Counted from the stretch's first letter, positions 46,589 through 56,140 are shown. The stretch is 64,000 bases of DNA from Vibrio sp. HDW18 (GCF_011306175.1 NZ_CP049914.1:1-64000), one strand, 5' to 3'. Notes: a model not told the origin generated them from the sequence alone. Numbers and translations: made by a program.

Positions 46589-46601
46589 CACTAAAGCCTC
46601 A

Positions 46602-47669
46602 TCAGTGAAAGGTTAAGTCTATGCTAAAACTGGTTGGCAAAACTTGTAAGTGGTGCAAAGCGATGCGGATCGTCGCGCTCACACCACCAAGGTTATTTTC
46701 AGTCACACTGAGTACACCTTGTTCAGCAAACAAACCCGACAAGCGTTGCCGCACATTATCAAGAGCGATACCGTTGCCCACTGAGGCTTGGCCAAGCCCC
46801 ATACCATTATCCTGTACCATTAACTCAAACCAACCATCAGCCACACTAAGCGTGATCTGAATCATACCGCCTTCGGTTTTTGGCTCAATGCCGTGGGTGA
46901 GAGCGTTCTCGACTAAAGGCTGAATTAACATTGGTGGAATCGCCAACCTCTGCCACTGACCAAGCTCTGGTAAGTGGTACTGTAAACGCTCCCCTAAGCG
47001 GATCTTCTGAATATCCAGATAGGCTTTAACCAATTGCATTTCATCTCCTAACTCGCTGATATTATTGCGCCTCAGTCGCATGGCACCACGCAGCAATTCG
47101 GTCAATTTTTCCAGCATTAACTGGGCTTTTTCTGAGTCTACTCCAATTAATGCATTAATATTGGCGAGGGTATTAAACAGGAAGTGAGGCTCAATTTGGC
47201 TTTGTAATTGCTTAAGTTGGCTTAGTAACAGGGCTTTTTCTTGCTCAGACTGCTGCCGACGAGCTGCTTCTAATGCCCCTTGGGCAAGCAATTTTTGTTC
47301 ATGAGCATAAAAATATAAAAAGCACACCGCGGAAAAAATAAACCCAAGGCCCATGATCGGCCGATAGGCAGTAAAATCATCAAATTCGGGATAGTGACGC
47401 AACCAGACATACGCGATCCAGGTCCCTAGGATCACCGCACCGCTCAGAGCCAACACATTGACGAGCCGTTTAGACAATTGCGGCCAACCACGTGATATGC
47501 ATTGTGCTAAAAAAAATGCGCTGTATCCGTAACCAAAACTGATCGCTAAATGTTCACTAATATTACTATGCCAGATCGTCATCGTAGTGAGTGCTATCAC
47601 AATACAAAACAGCGTGGTAAAGCCAAAACTTTTGACATCATGGGCAGAAATAGTTAAGCGCTTGATCAT
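46602..47669 (-). CDS. LytS/YpdA-type sensor histidine kinase
   Basis: 355 residues. Four TM helices in the first 125 residues, then a short coiled coil (EAARRQQSEQEKALLLSQLKQL). The His_kinase domain has phosphoacceptor H162 in QIEPHFLFNTLANINALI and an HATPase_c domain with N-box LVENALTHGIEP and G-box VQDNGMGLG. There is no obvious extracellular ligand domain, so the signal is probably sensed in or near the membrane. The ATG follows the stop of the OMP gene without spacing, and the response regulator is 13 bp downstream. Confidence 0.93.
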   Translation of the reverse strand: MIKRLTISAHDVKSFGFTTLFCIVIALTTMTIWHSNISEHLAISFGYGYSAFFLAQCISRGWPQLSKRLVNVLALSGAVILGTWIAYVWLRHYPEFDDFTAYRPIMGLGFIFSAVCFLYFYAHEQKLLAQGALEAARRQQSEQEKALLLSQLKQLQSQIEPHFLFNTLANINALIGVDSEKAQLMLEKLTELLRGAMRLRRNNISELGDEMQLVKAYLDIQKIRLGERLQYHLPELGQWQRLAIPPMLIQPLVENALTHGIEPKTEGGMIQITLSVADGWFELMVQDNGMGLGQASVGNGIALDNVRQRLSGLFAEQGVLSVTENNLGGVSATIRIALHHLQVLPTSFSIDLTFH

Positions 47670-48914
47670 CTAAAATTTTCCTTTGAGATTAAGCAAAATC
47701 GTAACGCTATCGGGCAAGTTTGCATACGCTGAATTTGATGCGCCACTCACAAAACGTGCCGCAAGTTCCAGTTGTAGTAAGACGCGACCGGTATCGTACA
47801 CTTGCCAGTTCAAGCGCGGGGTAGCCACCAGCCCTGTATCTTGCACTGACCATTGTAAATCTAGGGTTGGAGTTAAGTTGTTAATGCCCAGCCATTGACC
47901 ATCGATACTCTCCCATGCCCAATGCAGCATAACATTATGTGCCATCAGGTTAGTGGCTTGATAGGCTTGTGCATAAGCAAAAGCGATGGGCGAACGTTCC
48001 TGTTGATGCAGCAAAGTGGCATCAGCCAGTGTTTGCCGCCATTGATCGGCATTCCAACTGCGTCCATCGTACCAATATTCAGCAATCACATGGTGTCCCT
48101 CTGCATTGGCCCAGTTTACGCCAACCAAAAACTGCGCCGCATGTTGCTGTTTAATCAATTCAATCTGCCGCTCAGTTTGTCTCTGGTATTGCCAATATTC
48201 TCGTTGATAAAGCCACGAGCTGTGCACGCTCCATGCGCTACTCAGTACTGAAACCCACGATCCTCCCACTAAACCACGCCGGACATTGTCATAATAAACG
48301 ATGCCTTGGATTTCACTGTCCCCCACTAAGCGATAATGGCGCAATCCAATGCCTTGTTGTTGATTTTGAGTCACTAACTGTGCTTCGCTCGAACGCCCCC
48401 AAGTACTATCTGTAGCAATCAAGGTCCACTCACCCAACTCTTGATAGGATGAGAGCGCTAGCACACCTGCCCCCTCTTCCACTTGAATGCCTAATGGATT
48501 GCGCCGATAGGGCAAAAAAAGATCCAACGGCCGATAACCATAGCCCACACCCCAATCAAGGCGAATTTTTCCGGCAGTAATATCGAGCGTTTGTCCAGCA
48601 AGCGTGCTTTCCCCTTGCCAAAATAGTTCACTCAGGGTCAGCCTGGTTGCTCTTGTCTGCTGATTACTTCGATAGAGCGCAAGGCTGGTCAGCGCGAGAC
48701 CCGCAGTCCAGCCTTGCCAGCGCGACTGTACATCGAGCCAAACATCCACTTGCTGCTGTTCGTCATACTGAGCAGAAGCCCACACAAGGGAGTCATTATT
48801 TTGAGCATGCGAAGCGCTCACCATCCAATCCCAGTCTAACTTGAGCGGATCTTGAGCCCATACGGACGAACAACTAAGAAGCCCTATTATCCCTAACGCC
48901 TGACCAAACCTCAT
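47670..48914 (-). CDS. Putative outer-membrane beta-barrel protein (414 aa)
   Basis: Signal peptide MRFGQALGIIGLLSCSSVWA. The mature protein is rich in alternating aromatic/polar beta strands (WQGWTAGLALTSLALY, WTLIATDSTWG, LQLELAARFVSG) and ends with the C-terminal phenylalanine NLKGKF typical of BAM substrates. I do not recognise a named family. It lies between the LolA-like gene (4-bp gap) and the kinase gene (no gap), so it is the outer-membrane component of this envelope operon. The exported or sensed substrate is unknown. Confidence 0.75.
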   Translation of the reverse strand: MRFGQALGIIGLLSCSSVWAQDPLKLDWDWMVSASHAQNNDSLVWASAQYDEQQQVDVWLDVQSRWQGWTAGLALTSLALYRSNQQTRATRLTLSELFWQGESTLAGQTLDITAGKIRLDWGVGYGYRPLDLFLPYRRNPLGIQVEEGAGVLALSSYQELGEWTLIATDSTWGRSSEAQLVTQNQQQGIGLRHYRLVGDSEIQGIVYYDNVRRGLVGGSWVSVLSSAWSVHSSWLYQREYWQYQRQTERQIELIKQQHAAQFLVGVNWANAEGHHVIAEYWYDGRSWNADQWRQTLADATLLHQQERSPIAFAYAQAYQATNLMAHNVMLHWAWESIDGQWLGINNLTPTLDLQWSVQDTGLVATPRLNWQVYDTGRVLLQLELAARFVSGASNSAYANLPDSVTILLNLKGKF

Positions 48915-48918
48915 ATCA

Positions 48919-49668
48919 TTACTCCAATGCAGGATTTTGAATCAAGTACGCGGGGTTATAGAACTTATCCTCTAAGCGTTTCGGCTGCACCGATTGATAT
49001 TCGATAACCGTTCGTTTCGAGGGTTGAATGTTATCCAGCAAAGTCATCTCAACCACCCTCTCACCTTGCACAGTAAACCAAGCGACTTTAGCTAGTTTGC
49101 CAGAATGCAGATAAAGTTCGGCTTTGACTGGTGCAGCATCCGTACGATTAAGCCACAAGGTGATCGCTTGATAGCTGGCCCCTGCGGTTTTCGCTTTGAG
49201 CACCAAGCGGTACGTTTCCACGCTGGATTGATCCTCACGCAGTACCGACTCTTCCCCTTCTAAACTCGGTTGGTAATCATCGCTCCAAGTGAGGGTTGAA
49301 ATATCGCCAACAGAAGCTTCACCGAGCAATTTTTGCATTGGTGTGATGCGAATGGGGCGGCGACTTTTCGGCATCAGTAACCAATAGTTATCTCCGAGCA
49401 TCAACATTTTTTGTCCTGCTTCTGTCGCCGATTGAAACAGCACTAACGATTCGCGATTTTCGCGCACGTAGACATCATATTGATTGGTTTTTTCCAACTT
49501 ACCATCCTGGTAAAGCTGCACCACAGAGACCACTTTCGCTGCCGATTCTTTGAGTCGAAATTCATCGGCGCGCTTTACCATGCCCACCACATCGAGTTCA
49601 GTTGCCAGAGCCAGAGCACGACCCGAACAAATCAATCCCAAAACAAGGGTCAAAATCACTTTATACAT
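48919..49668 (-). CDS. Outer-membrane lipoprotein-sorting (LolA-like) periplasmic protein
   Basis: 249 residues with a signal peptide (MYKVILTLVLGLICSGRALA). The pattern DVVGMVKRADEFRLKESAAKVVSVVQLYQDGKL, then MLMLGDNYWLLMPKSRRPIRITPMQKLLGEASVGDI and a DKFYNPAYL ending fits the LolA-like family found next to MacB/FtsX-type ABC transporters. These proteins are thought to carry lipids or lipoproteins across the periplasm. Its ATG overlaps the end of the permease gene by 8 bp, indicating tight coupling. Confidence 0.85.
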   Translation of the reverse strand: MYKVILTLVLGLICSGRALALATELDVVGMVKRADEFRLKESAAKVVSVVQLYQDGKLEKTNQYDVYVRENRESLVLFQSATEAGQKMLMLGDNYWLLMPKSRRPIRITPMQKLLGEASVGDISTLTWSDDYQPSLEGEESVLREDQSSVETYRLVLKAKTAGASYQAITLWLNRTDAAPVKAELYLHSGKLAKVAWFTVQGERVVEMTLLDNIQPSKRTVIEYQSVQPKRLEDKFYNPAYLIQNPALE

Positions 49669-50920
49669 ACGCTAACGCCTCCGTAATGGGCTTGTTTACG
49701 CCTTTGCGCGCAGAGAACCACGCCGCCACTACACAAATCAACACAGTGCCTAGGGTGCAAAAACCAACCAGCGTGAAAGAAAAATAGAGATCAAGTGGGT
49801 AACCTTCAGTTCTGCCTGGTGGTGGTGGCATTTGAATCTCAGCCACTCGCACCACCACTATGGTCAATAGATTCAGTAACGTGCCACACACACTGCCACA
49901 CAGCGCCAACAGCGTCGCTTCACGCACAAAACCCACCAGAATATCGCTTGGGTAGGCGCCGAGGGCCGACAAGGTGCCGATTTCACGCGTACGCTCACTG
50001 ACCGACATGGTTAAGGTATTGAAGAGTGCAACAAACACCACTAACGCCATCACGCTGCCCATCACCCCGAACAGTCGGTCATACAAGTCTTTAACTCGCG
50101 CGTAGAAGAAAGCGAGCTGCTGCCAAGGCGTCACTTGTAGCGGTTGAGCTAAGGTCAGCTGATTGAGTTGATTTTCAACCCACATTTGCATGGTTTGAGT
50201 CTGTTCGGTACTAAACAGGTACACAGACAAGGTACTCACTTTACTGGAATTAAGCAGTTCTTGAGCCGACGCTAAGTGCAAATAGAGCTGACGTTTATCC
50301 AACTCTGGCACCCCTGTCGAATACAGACCTCGCACTTGAAAATCCAGCGCATTCAGCGCGCCATCGACGGTGGTGGCGAGCAGCGTCACCCAATCGCCAA
50401 CGGCAACATTAAGGTTGCGTGCCAGATCGACACCAAGCATCACCTGAGGTTGAATCGGGTCAACATGGGGCGAATGAGGATCCTGTAACGCCTGCCCTGC
50501 ACGCAGATCCAAAAACGGCCCTTTCATATCAAACTCTTTATGATCCACCCCAAGGCCGATAAAAATCGTTGATTTGTGGCCATTGGAAACCAACCCGGTT
50601 AACTCAATCCGTGGCTGGATGCCACGGATCGCCGGATTCGCCAGCAAAGCTTGGCGAATGTTGACGCTGCCTTCTAATCCATTCGCCAATGGCGTCTCTT
50701 CCTCTTGCTCAAAATAGCCGCGCTGGCTCAGCGTTAAGTGGCCGATATCCCGCGCTGTCGATTCACGTAGCGAATCATAGGTATAAAGACCAAAGCCTCC
50801 GGCACAAGTTAATGCCAATACCGCAATCGCGATGATCGAAATAGAGAGTAGACTGCGGCGACGATTACGCTGCAGGTTTAATGCCGCCAAGCGCCATGCT
50901 GGTGAGATCAACTTGCCCAT
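49661..50920 (-). CDS. FtsX/MacB-type ABC transporter permease
   Basis: 419 residues. The first TM helix (residues about 23-45, LLSISIIAIAVLALTCAGGFGLY) is followed by a large periplasmic MacB_PCD-type domain. Three C-terminal TM helices (around 285-305, 330-355, 380-405) carry the conserved coupling stretch SERTREIGTLSALGAYPSDI. This is the type VII ABC fold (LolCDE/MacB). The start overlaps the ATPase gene by 13 bp. Likely extracts a lipid or lipoprotein substrate from the inner membrane and hands it to the LolA-like protein. Confidence 0.92.
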   Translation of the reverse strand: MGKLISPAWRLAALNLQRNRRRSLLSISIIAIAVLALTCAGGFGLYTYDSLRESTARDIGHLTLSQRGYFEQEEETPLANGLEGSVNIRQALLANPAIRGIQPRIELTGLVSNGHKSTIFIGLGVDHKEFDMKGPFLDLRAGQALQDPHSPHVDPIQPQVMLGVDLARNLNVAVGDWVTLLATTVDGALNALDFQVRGLYSTGVPELDKRQLYLHLASAQELLNSSKVSTLSVYLFSTEQTQTMQMWVENQLNQLTLAQPLQVTPWQQLAFFYARVKDLYDRLFGVMGSVMALVVFVALFNTLTMSVSERTREIGTLSALGAYPSDILVGFVREATLLALCGSVCGTLLNLLTIVVVRVAEIQMPPPPGRTEGYPLDLYFSFTLVGFCTLGTVLICVVAAWFSARKGVNKPITEALAYV

Positions 50921-51591
50921 TGCATCGCCTCCAATGAAATTTGTCCGTCCACCAGATTGAGTGTGCGATCACACTGGGCGGCCATACGCCCGTCATGAGT
51001 GGCAACCACAAAAGTCGTGCCTAACTCATGGCCAAGACTTTTCATTAAACTGATCACAAGGTTAGCGGTTTGACTATCCAGACTCGCGGTCGGCTCATCC
51101 GCGACCACCAATTTCGGGTTGTGAACCAAAGCCCGAGCTATCGCCACACGCTGTTGCTGACCACCGGAAAGATGATCTGGTCGCTGCTGCATCACGGCTT
51201 CTAATCCAACCTTGGTTAGCATGTCATGTGCTAACTTGTGCTGATCACGACGGCTAAAACCATTAAGCAGCAAGGGATAAGCGACATTCTCTAGCGCCGT
51301 CATCACGGGCACTAAGTTGAATTTTTGGAACACAAAACCAAACTGAGTACGCCGCAGTAAAGCAGCAGACTTACCCTCGCGCGGATATACGCCCCCCTCT
51401 AACGTCACTTCACCTTGGTAATTAGGGTCAAGTAATCCCAAGATATTGAGCAAAGTGCTTTTACCTGAGCCGGAAGGCCCACACAGCGCTAACATTTCTC
51501 CAGATTGTACCGTGCCACTCACGCCACGCAGGGCCGGTACGCTCTGCATACCGACTGAGTAGTGCTTTTCAATCGCTGTAAATTGCAACAT
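50908..51591 (-). CDS. LolD/MacB-type ABC transporter ATPase
   Basis: 227 residues: Walker A GPSGSGKST, Q-loop FVFQKFNLVPVMTALENV, signature LSGGQQQRVAIARAL, Walker B LVVADEPTASLD and H-loop VVATHD are all present. The ATG at 51591 follows GGAGGTAGCGAC. It is the first gene of the six-gene operon extending to 45,806 and powers the FtsX-like permease encoded next. Confidence 0.94.
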   Translation of the reverse strand: MLQFTAIEKHYSVGMQSVPALRGVSGTVQSGEMLALCGPSGSGKSTLLNILGLLDPNYQGEVTLEGGVYPREGKSAALLRRTQFGFVFQKFNLVPVMTALENVAYPLLLNGFSRRDQHKLAHDMLTKVGLEAVMQQRPDHLSGGQQQRVAIARALVHNPKLVVADEPTASLDSQTANLVISLMKSLGHELGTTFVVATHDGRMAAQCDRTLNLVDGQISLEAMQWAS

Positions 51592-51963
51592 GTCGCTACC
51601 TCCGATTCATTAACTAGGGTTTGCGCTAACCAATGATCGCTATACCCAAACAACTTGGAGTTGCAGGTCGGCGGTGAGTGAGTCCCCATGAACATAGACA
51701 AACTATGTGATTGGGGTGAACGAACGTCGCCAACCGCTGCCGCTTCAAATAGGAAGGGGATATCAATCATCAGATGTAAGATAAGCTTACTGAATTAGAA
51801 TGATGCTTGGCGGAGATTGCGACCAATGGTCTTTATCAAGCGTGAATGGAACATAGCGGGAGCCAATGGAGACGAGAGATTAAAAGACTATATTGCTTGA
51901 GAAACAATAGTGCCAGTATAAAAACTGGCACTAAAGAGTATAACGCTATAAAAAACAATCCGG
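51592..51963. other. Intergenic region with promoter of the ABC/LytSR operon
   Basis: 372 bp between the reductase stop and the ABC ATPase start. The right-hand 200 bp are unassigned and AT-rich; the left part holds the ERIC-like copy 2. The operon promoter must lie here. Confidence 0.5.
51641..51763. repeat. ERIC-like intergenic repeat, copy 2
   Basis: 123 bp from TATACCCAAACAACTTGGAG to AGGAAGGGGATA, with the central hairpin CCCCATGAACATAG / CTATGTGATTGGGG. About 127 bp and this inverted structure is the ERIC/IRU layout known in Enterobacteria and Vibrio. It lies 50 bp upstream of the ABC ATPase start, so it may be transcribed in the operon leader. Confidence 0.85.
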
Positions 51964-52887
51964 TTATGGCACTCCATGGCCTTTAGATGCACCCCATACG
52001 CGATACCATTGCTCACGAGTAAGCTCTAACGACAAGGCTGCTATTGCACTTTGCACGCGTTCAATTTTACCGGAACCGATAATCGGCAGCGGGTGGCTTG
52101 GCAAACTGCGTACCCAAGCGTAAATGACCTGCTCCAGTGACTCGGCACCCAATTCGACACGGAGCTCTTCCAGCACCGCACGTACACGCTGCGCTTGCTC
52201 AGTTTGACCGGAGAAAATTGCCCCGCCACCCAAACATGACCACGCCATTGGGCGAATGCGCAGACGCTGCAACAGATCCAGAGTACCATCGTGTGCGACT
52301 TCAAAATTAAGCGGATTAATTTCCACTTGATTGGTCACCAGCAGTTTCCCCAAACGAGATTGCAGCAAATCAAATTGGGCCGGCGTAAAGTTCGATACCC
52401 CAAAATGTTTCACTTTGCCGACTTTGTGCAACTCGGCAAACGCTTCGGCAACCTCATCGGCATTCATTAATAGATCGGGGCGATGGATCAATAGTACATC
52501 AATTTCGCTAACGCCGAGGCGTTGCAGCGAATGATTCACCGATTGATGAATATGCGCAGCGCTGGTGTCGTAGTGATTGATTTTGCGCTCAGGAAAACGC
52601 TCGCTATACAATTGGATATCACACTTGGTAATAATTTGGATTTGCTCACGCAGTGCAGGTTGCAGCGCTAGAGCTTCACCAAATAGTGTTTCACATTGAT
52701 AATTGCCATAAATATCCGCGTGATCAACACTGGTAACCCCCAACTCAATATGTTGCTTGAGAAACGTTAAGCGCTGCTGTGGTGTCATATGCCACTCGGC
52801 CAATCGCCAATAGCCTTGTACCAGTTCGGAAAGCTCTGGTCCTTGTGGGGCGATGGTCGCTTTTGGTACCACTTTAGGTTGTTGCAT
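51964..52887 (-). CDS. Aldo/keto reductase (YdhF-like)
   Basis: 307 residues from the ATG at 52887 (MQQPKVVPKATIAPQGPELSELVQGYWRL), with GGGAGAG upstream. AKR signature: GVTSVDHADIYGNYQCETLFGEAL with the catalytic Asp and Tyr, then KCDIQ, HRPD and HFGVSNFTPAQFDLLQ. The C-terminal NADPH site contains PIIGSGKIERVQSA. It reduces aldehydes or ketones with NADPH; the physiological substrate is unknown. Confidence 0.9.
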   Translation of the reverse strand: MQQPKVVPKATIAPQGPELSELVQGYWRLAEWHMTPQQRLTFLKQHIELGVTSVDHADIYGNYQCETLFGEALALQPALREQIQIITKCDIQLYSERFPERKINHYDTSAAHIHQSVNHSLQRLGVSEIDVLLIHRPDLLMNADEVAEAFAELHKVGKVKHFGVSNFTPAQFDLLQSRLGKLLVTNQVEINPLNFEVAHDGTLDLLQRLRIRPMAWSCLGGGAIFSGQTEQAQRVRAVLEELRVELGAESLEQVIYAWVRSLPSHPLPIIGSGKIERVQSAIAALSLELTREQWYRVWGASKGHGVP

Positions 52888-53291
52888 TGTGTCTCTCCCA
52901 TTTTGACTTCGCCACATCGTAAGCACGGTACTTCTTTTGTGCAAAACCTATCAATAGCGATTGATCAGGTTGTGACTTAGCTTGGCTTTTTCAGCGCAAT
53001 GGCACTCAATAGCTATCTTATCAGCCACGGATTCGCCCCTCGCAGCGTAAGCCCGCTGCGCCTTTAGCAATCAAGTTGTGATGCAGTGCAAGTAAACAAG
53101 GCGTAGAGCTAAGAATGATGTTGATCAACCGCGAGCCAATTATGCTGTGCCTATCCACCGCTAGCGTCCTCATGCAATTGTCGCAGCAATGGATAACACA
53201 TTATCCACCCATCATAACCGGACAAATATAGCCGGAGAGAACATCGGATTGCGGTCAATGACAATGACCGAATCACCATCAAGGATCGACG
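52888..53291. other. Divergent intergenic region, aldo/keto reductase / alpha-amylase
   Basis: 404 bp. It contains the short palindrome GGATAA-CACA-TTATCC at 53,191-53,206, about 85 bp before the amylase ATG, a possible operator. No MalT-box series was recognised. The rightward frame crossing the amylase start is a shadow. Confidence 0.45.
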
Positions 53292-55364
53292 ATGAAACGC
53301 AATACTCTGACCTTAGCACTGCTGTCTACCCTCAGCTTGCCAGTATTGGCAGCGCCGAATTTAACCGCCAATTTAACCATTGCAACCACCACCAACAGTC
53401 GCGATTTTCCGCTCGCAGCTGATGCACCGTTGGTGATCCCACTGACCAAAGGCGATTACACCTTAACCATTAGTGGTATTGAGGGTGATTGTGCCGCGAC
53501 GACGGCTCAAGAGATCAAATTCAATACTCCATTTGCTTTAAACTGTCATGCACCGACCCAACTGCCGTTGAACATACGTTTTACCGGTGATTACGCATTT
53601 CAATGGCAAGCACAAAACAATACGCTCACACTAGTACGTCAAACCACCAAAGCGGCAACCAGTGAATTTCGCCGCCCAATCCCAAATGTCAGTTGTCAAA
53701 CTTACCAAGGTGGTGAAGTGACCTTAAATTTGGCCAACAGCTTTGCGGATGGCGCTCAGTTGCAAGATGCGTTTTCCGGACAAGTGGTGACGGTAAACCA
53801 AGGTCAAGTTCGCCTAACCCCATCAACCAATAGTGGTGGTTTAGTGCTACTTGAACCGGTCGCTAAGCATCATCCAATCCAAGCGCAACCTTTTACCTAT
53901 CGCAACGCCAACATCTATTTCGTGATGATTGATCGCTTTTACAATGGTGATCCCAGCAATGATGGCAGTTACGGTCGGCAAAAAGATGGTCAGCAAGAGA
54001 TCGGTACCTTTCACGGCGGTGATTTAAAAGGCGTGATTGCTAAGCTCGATCACATTCAAAGTCTCGGCACCGATGCGATTTGGCTGTCACCGATTGTTGA
54101 ACAAGTACATGGTTTTGTGGGCGGCGGCGAAAAAGGTTCATTTCCCTTTTATGCTTATCACGGCTACTGGACGCGAGATTTCACGAAAATTGACGCCAAT
54201 TTCGGAGTGGATGAAGATTTACAAACCCTAGTACGTGAAGCACATCGCCGCGGTATCAAAGTGTTACTCGATGCGGTACTGAACCATGCTGGTTATGCCA
54301 CGTTAGCGGATTTACAACAAGACGCGATTGAAATTGTCAACGCTTCAATGCTGCCCCAACGCTGGAGTCAATGGCAGCCCACAGCCGAACAAAATTGGCA
54401 TAGCTTTCACCAAGCAATTGATTACCAAAGCCCAAAATGGAGCCAATGGTGGGGTGGTGATTGGGTACGCGCTGGCTTACCGGGTTACCCGAAACCAGGC
54501 AGCAGTGATATCACCATGAACCTCGCTGGCCTGCCCGATTTTCGCACCGAATCAACCCAAGCGGTTAGCCCACCGCAATGGTTACTGAATAATCCCGGCA
54601 CGCGTGTGGTAAACAAACCAGGTTACAACGTCACTGACTATTTGGTTGAATGGCAAACGGATTGGGTGCGCCGCTTTGGGATCGATGGTTTTCGAATTGA
54701 TACGGTCAAACATGTTGAAGGGGCGGTGTGGCAACGCTTGAAACAACAAGCCAGTGCCAGTCTCAGCGCATGGCGACAAGAGCATAATCAAACTGGCGAA
54801 CCATTTTGGATGATGGGCGAAGTATGGGGACACGGCGCTTACCGTAGCCCTTACTTTGATGATGGTTTCGATGCACTGATTAACTTTGATATTCAAAAAC
54901 GGATGGATAATGGTGCCGCCTGTTTAAGCCAAATGGCGATGGTGTATCGCGATTACGCGCAAACCCTCAGCAAATACCCGGATTTCAATCCCGTCAGCTA
55001 TATGTCTTCGCATGATACCGAGCTGTTTTTTGGCCGCTTTAAATCATTCGAAATGCAACGTAACGCCGCTAATGCTCTACTGCTAACCCCGGGTGCGATT
55101 CAAATCTATTACGGCGATGAAGTGGCGCGCGAAGCGGGCCCCTATGCTGATGATTTCCATCAAGGTACCCGTTCCGATATGCCGTGGGAGTGGAATAATG
55201 ATCGCCAAGCATTACTGAAGCACTGGCAAACCTTAGGTCAATTTCGTCAACGTCACCCTGCAATTGGAGCGGGAGAACATCGCGAAATCGCCCAATCCAA
55301 CGCTTATATTTTCACTCGCACATTGGGTGAAGATAAGGTGGTCGTTGCGTTCGTAGGCCGTTAA
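53292..55364 (+). CDS. malS: Periplasmic alpha-amylase (MalS-like, GH13)
   Basis: 690 residues with signal peptide MKRNTLTLALLSTLSLPVLA. An N-terminal beta-rich domain (about 21-205) precedes the GH13 barrel: region I DAVLNHAG, nucleophile D470 in GFRIDTVKHVE, acid/base E510 in MMGEVWGHG and D575 in MSSHDTE. It ends within the C-terminal all-beta domain. E. coli MalS, of similar length, is a periplasmic enzyme degrading maltodextrins. The sequence has the paired cysteines expected for an exported protein (ISGIEGDCAA...ALNCHAP). Confidence 0.9.
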   Translation: MKRNTLTLALLSTLSLPVLAAPNLTANLTIATTTNSRDFPLAADAPLVIPLTKGDYTLTISGIEGDCAATTAQEIKFNTPFALNCHAPTQLPLNIRFTGDYAFQWQAQNNTLTLVRQTTKAATSEFRRPIPNVSCQTYQGGEVTLNLANSFADGAQLQDAFSGQVVTVNQGQVRLTPSTNSGGLVLLEPVAKHHPIQAQPFTYRNANIYFVMIDRFYNGDPSNDGSYGRQKDGQQEIGTFHGGDLKGVIAKLDHIQSLGTDAIWLSPIVEQVHGFVGGGEKGSFPFYAYHGYWTRDFTKIDANFGVDEDLQTLVREAHRRGIKVLLDAVLNHAGYATLADLQQDAIEIVNASMLPQRWSQWQPTAEQNWHSFHQAIDYQSPKWSQWWGGDWVRAGLPGYPKPGSSDITMNLAGLPDFRTESTQAVSPPQWLLNNPGTRVVNKPGYNVTDYLVEWQTDWVRRFGIDGFRIDTVKHVEGAVWQRLKQQASASLSAWRQEHNQTGEPFWMMGEVWGHGAYRSPYFDDGFDALINFDIQKRMDNGAACLSQMAMVYRDYAQTLSKYPDFNPVSYMSSHDTELFFGRFKSFEMQRNAANALLLTPGAIQIYYGDEVAREAGPYADDFHQGTRSDMPWEWNNDRQALLKHWQTLGQFRQRHPAIGAGEHREIAQSNAYIFTRTLGEDKVVVAFVGR

Positions 55365-55371
55365 TCAGCAA

Positions 55372-55398
55372 GTGCAGGAAACAATGGCGCTCCTGCAC
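55372..55398 (+). terminator. Hairpin after the alpha-amylase gene
   Basis: GTGCAGGA / TCCTGCAC, an 8-bp perfect stem with an 11-nt loop, but only a weak T-tract. Probable terminator. Confidence 0.5.
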
Positions 55399-55489
55399 GT
55401 TAACTTTACATAAATTTACTCAGCAAAGCTTCACAGGGTGTTTCAGTGGTACATAATAGTCACTGTTTACAGAACATAGGATTTCAATC

Positions 55490-56023
55490 ATGGATAAGCG
55501 CAAAACCTATTCAAAAACCTCAATCGCACTGCACTGGATAACTGGCCTCGCCTTTATTGCGGTGTTTGTGGTTGGCGATTATTTGTCCGACTTGCCACGT
55601 GGACCGGAAAAACTACAGTTGCTGGCTCTGCATAAATCTTTCGGAGTCATGATCTTGCTGATTGCGCTCACTCGCATTATGTGGCGGATTAAAGAAGGCG
55701 CGATCCCGCCAGCGTCGGTCATGCCTGCTTGGCAATACAAAGCCGCCAAAGCGGTGCATGGTTTACTGATGCTCGCAACACTGGCGATGCCGATCTCCGG
55801 GATTGCAATGAACATCGGCGGTGGCCGCGCGCTAGAAGTGTTTGGCTATACACTGGTTGCCGCAGGCGAAAGCCTACCTTGGCTGCAAGAGTTAGGCTCC
55901 GCCATCCACAAAGGTGCTCCACCACTGATCATCACCATTGTTCTGCTACATATTCTGGCTGCGATTAAACACCAAGTAATCGATAAAGATGCCACTATAG
56001 CGCGCATGCTCGGTCGCGGTTAA
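55490..56023 (+). CDS. Cytochrome b561-family protein
   Basis: 177 residues, four TM helices. The histidines in SIALHWITG, LLALHKSFG, AAKAVHGLL and AIHKGAPP...LLHILAAIKHQ fit the di-heme b561 (YodB/CybB) pattern. An inner-membrane electron carrier that oxidises quinol; the partner is unknown. A strong terminator follows. Confidence 0.92.
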   Translation: MDKRKTYSKTSIALHWITGLAFIAVFVVGDYLSDLPRGPEKLQLLALHKSFGVMILLIALTRIMWRIKEGAIPPASVMPAWQYKAAKAVHGLLMLATLAMPISGIAMNIGGGRALEVFGYTLVAAGESLPWLQELGSAIHKGAPPLIITIVLLHILAAIKHQVIDKDATIARMLGRG

Positions 56024-56064
56024 ACTTTGCTGAAAAGAGCGTGGTAAGTTGAATTTACATCGAT

Positions 56065-56095
56065 GTCCTCCTCTGTAATGAGGAGGACTTTTTTT
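56065..56095 (+). terminator. Terminator after cytochrome b561
   Basis: 9-bp perfect stem GTCCTCCTC / GAGGAGGAC with a 6-nt loop and seven T. Confidence 0.92.
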
Positions 56096-56140
56096 GCTCA
56101 CCAAAATCAAGTCACTATAGTGATGGCCCATTTCCGTCGG

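Noticed and set aside
53189..53422. 77-codon rightward ORF upstream of the amylase
   Set aside because: Overlaps the amylase signal-peptide region in another frame; the amylase start at 53,292 is clear.
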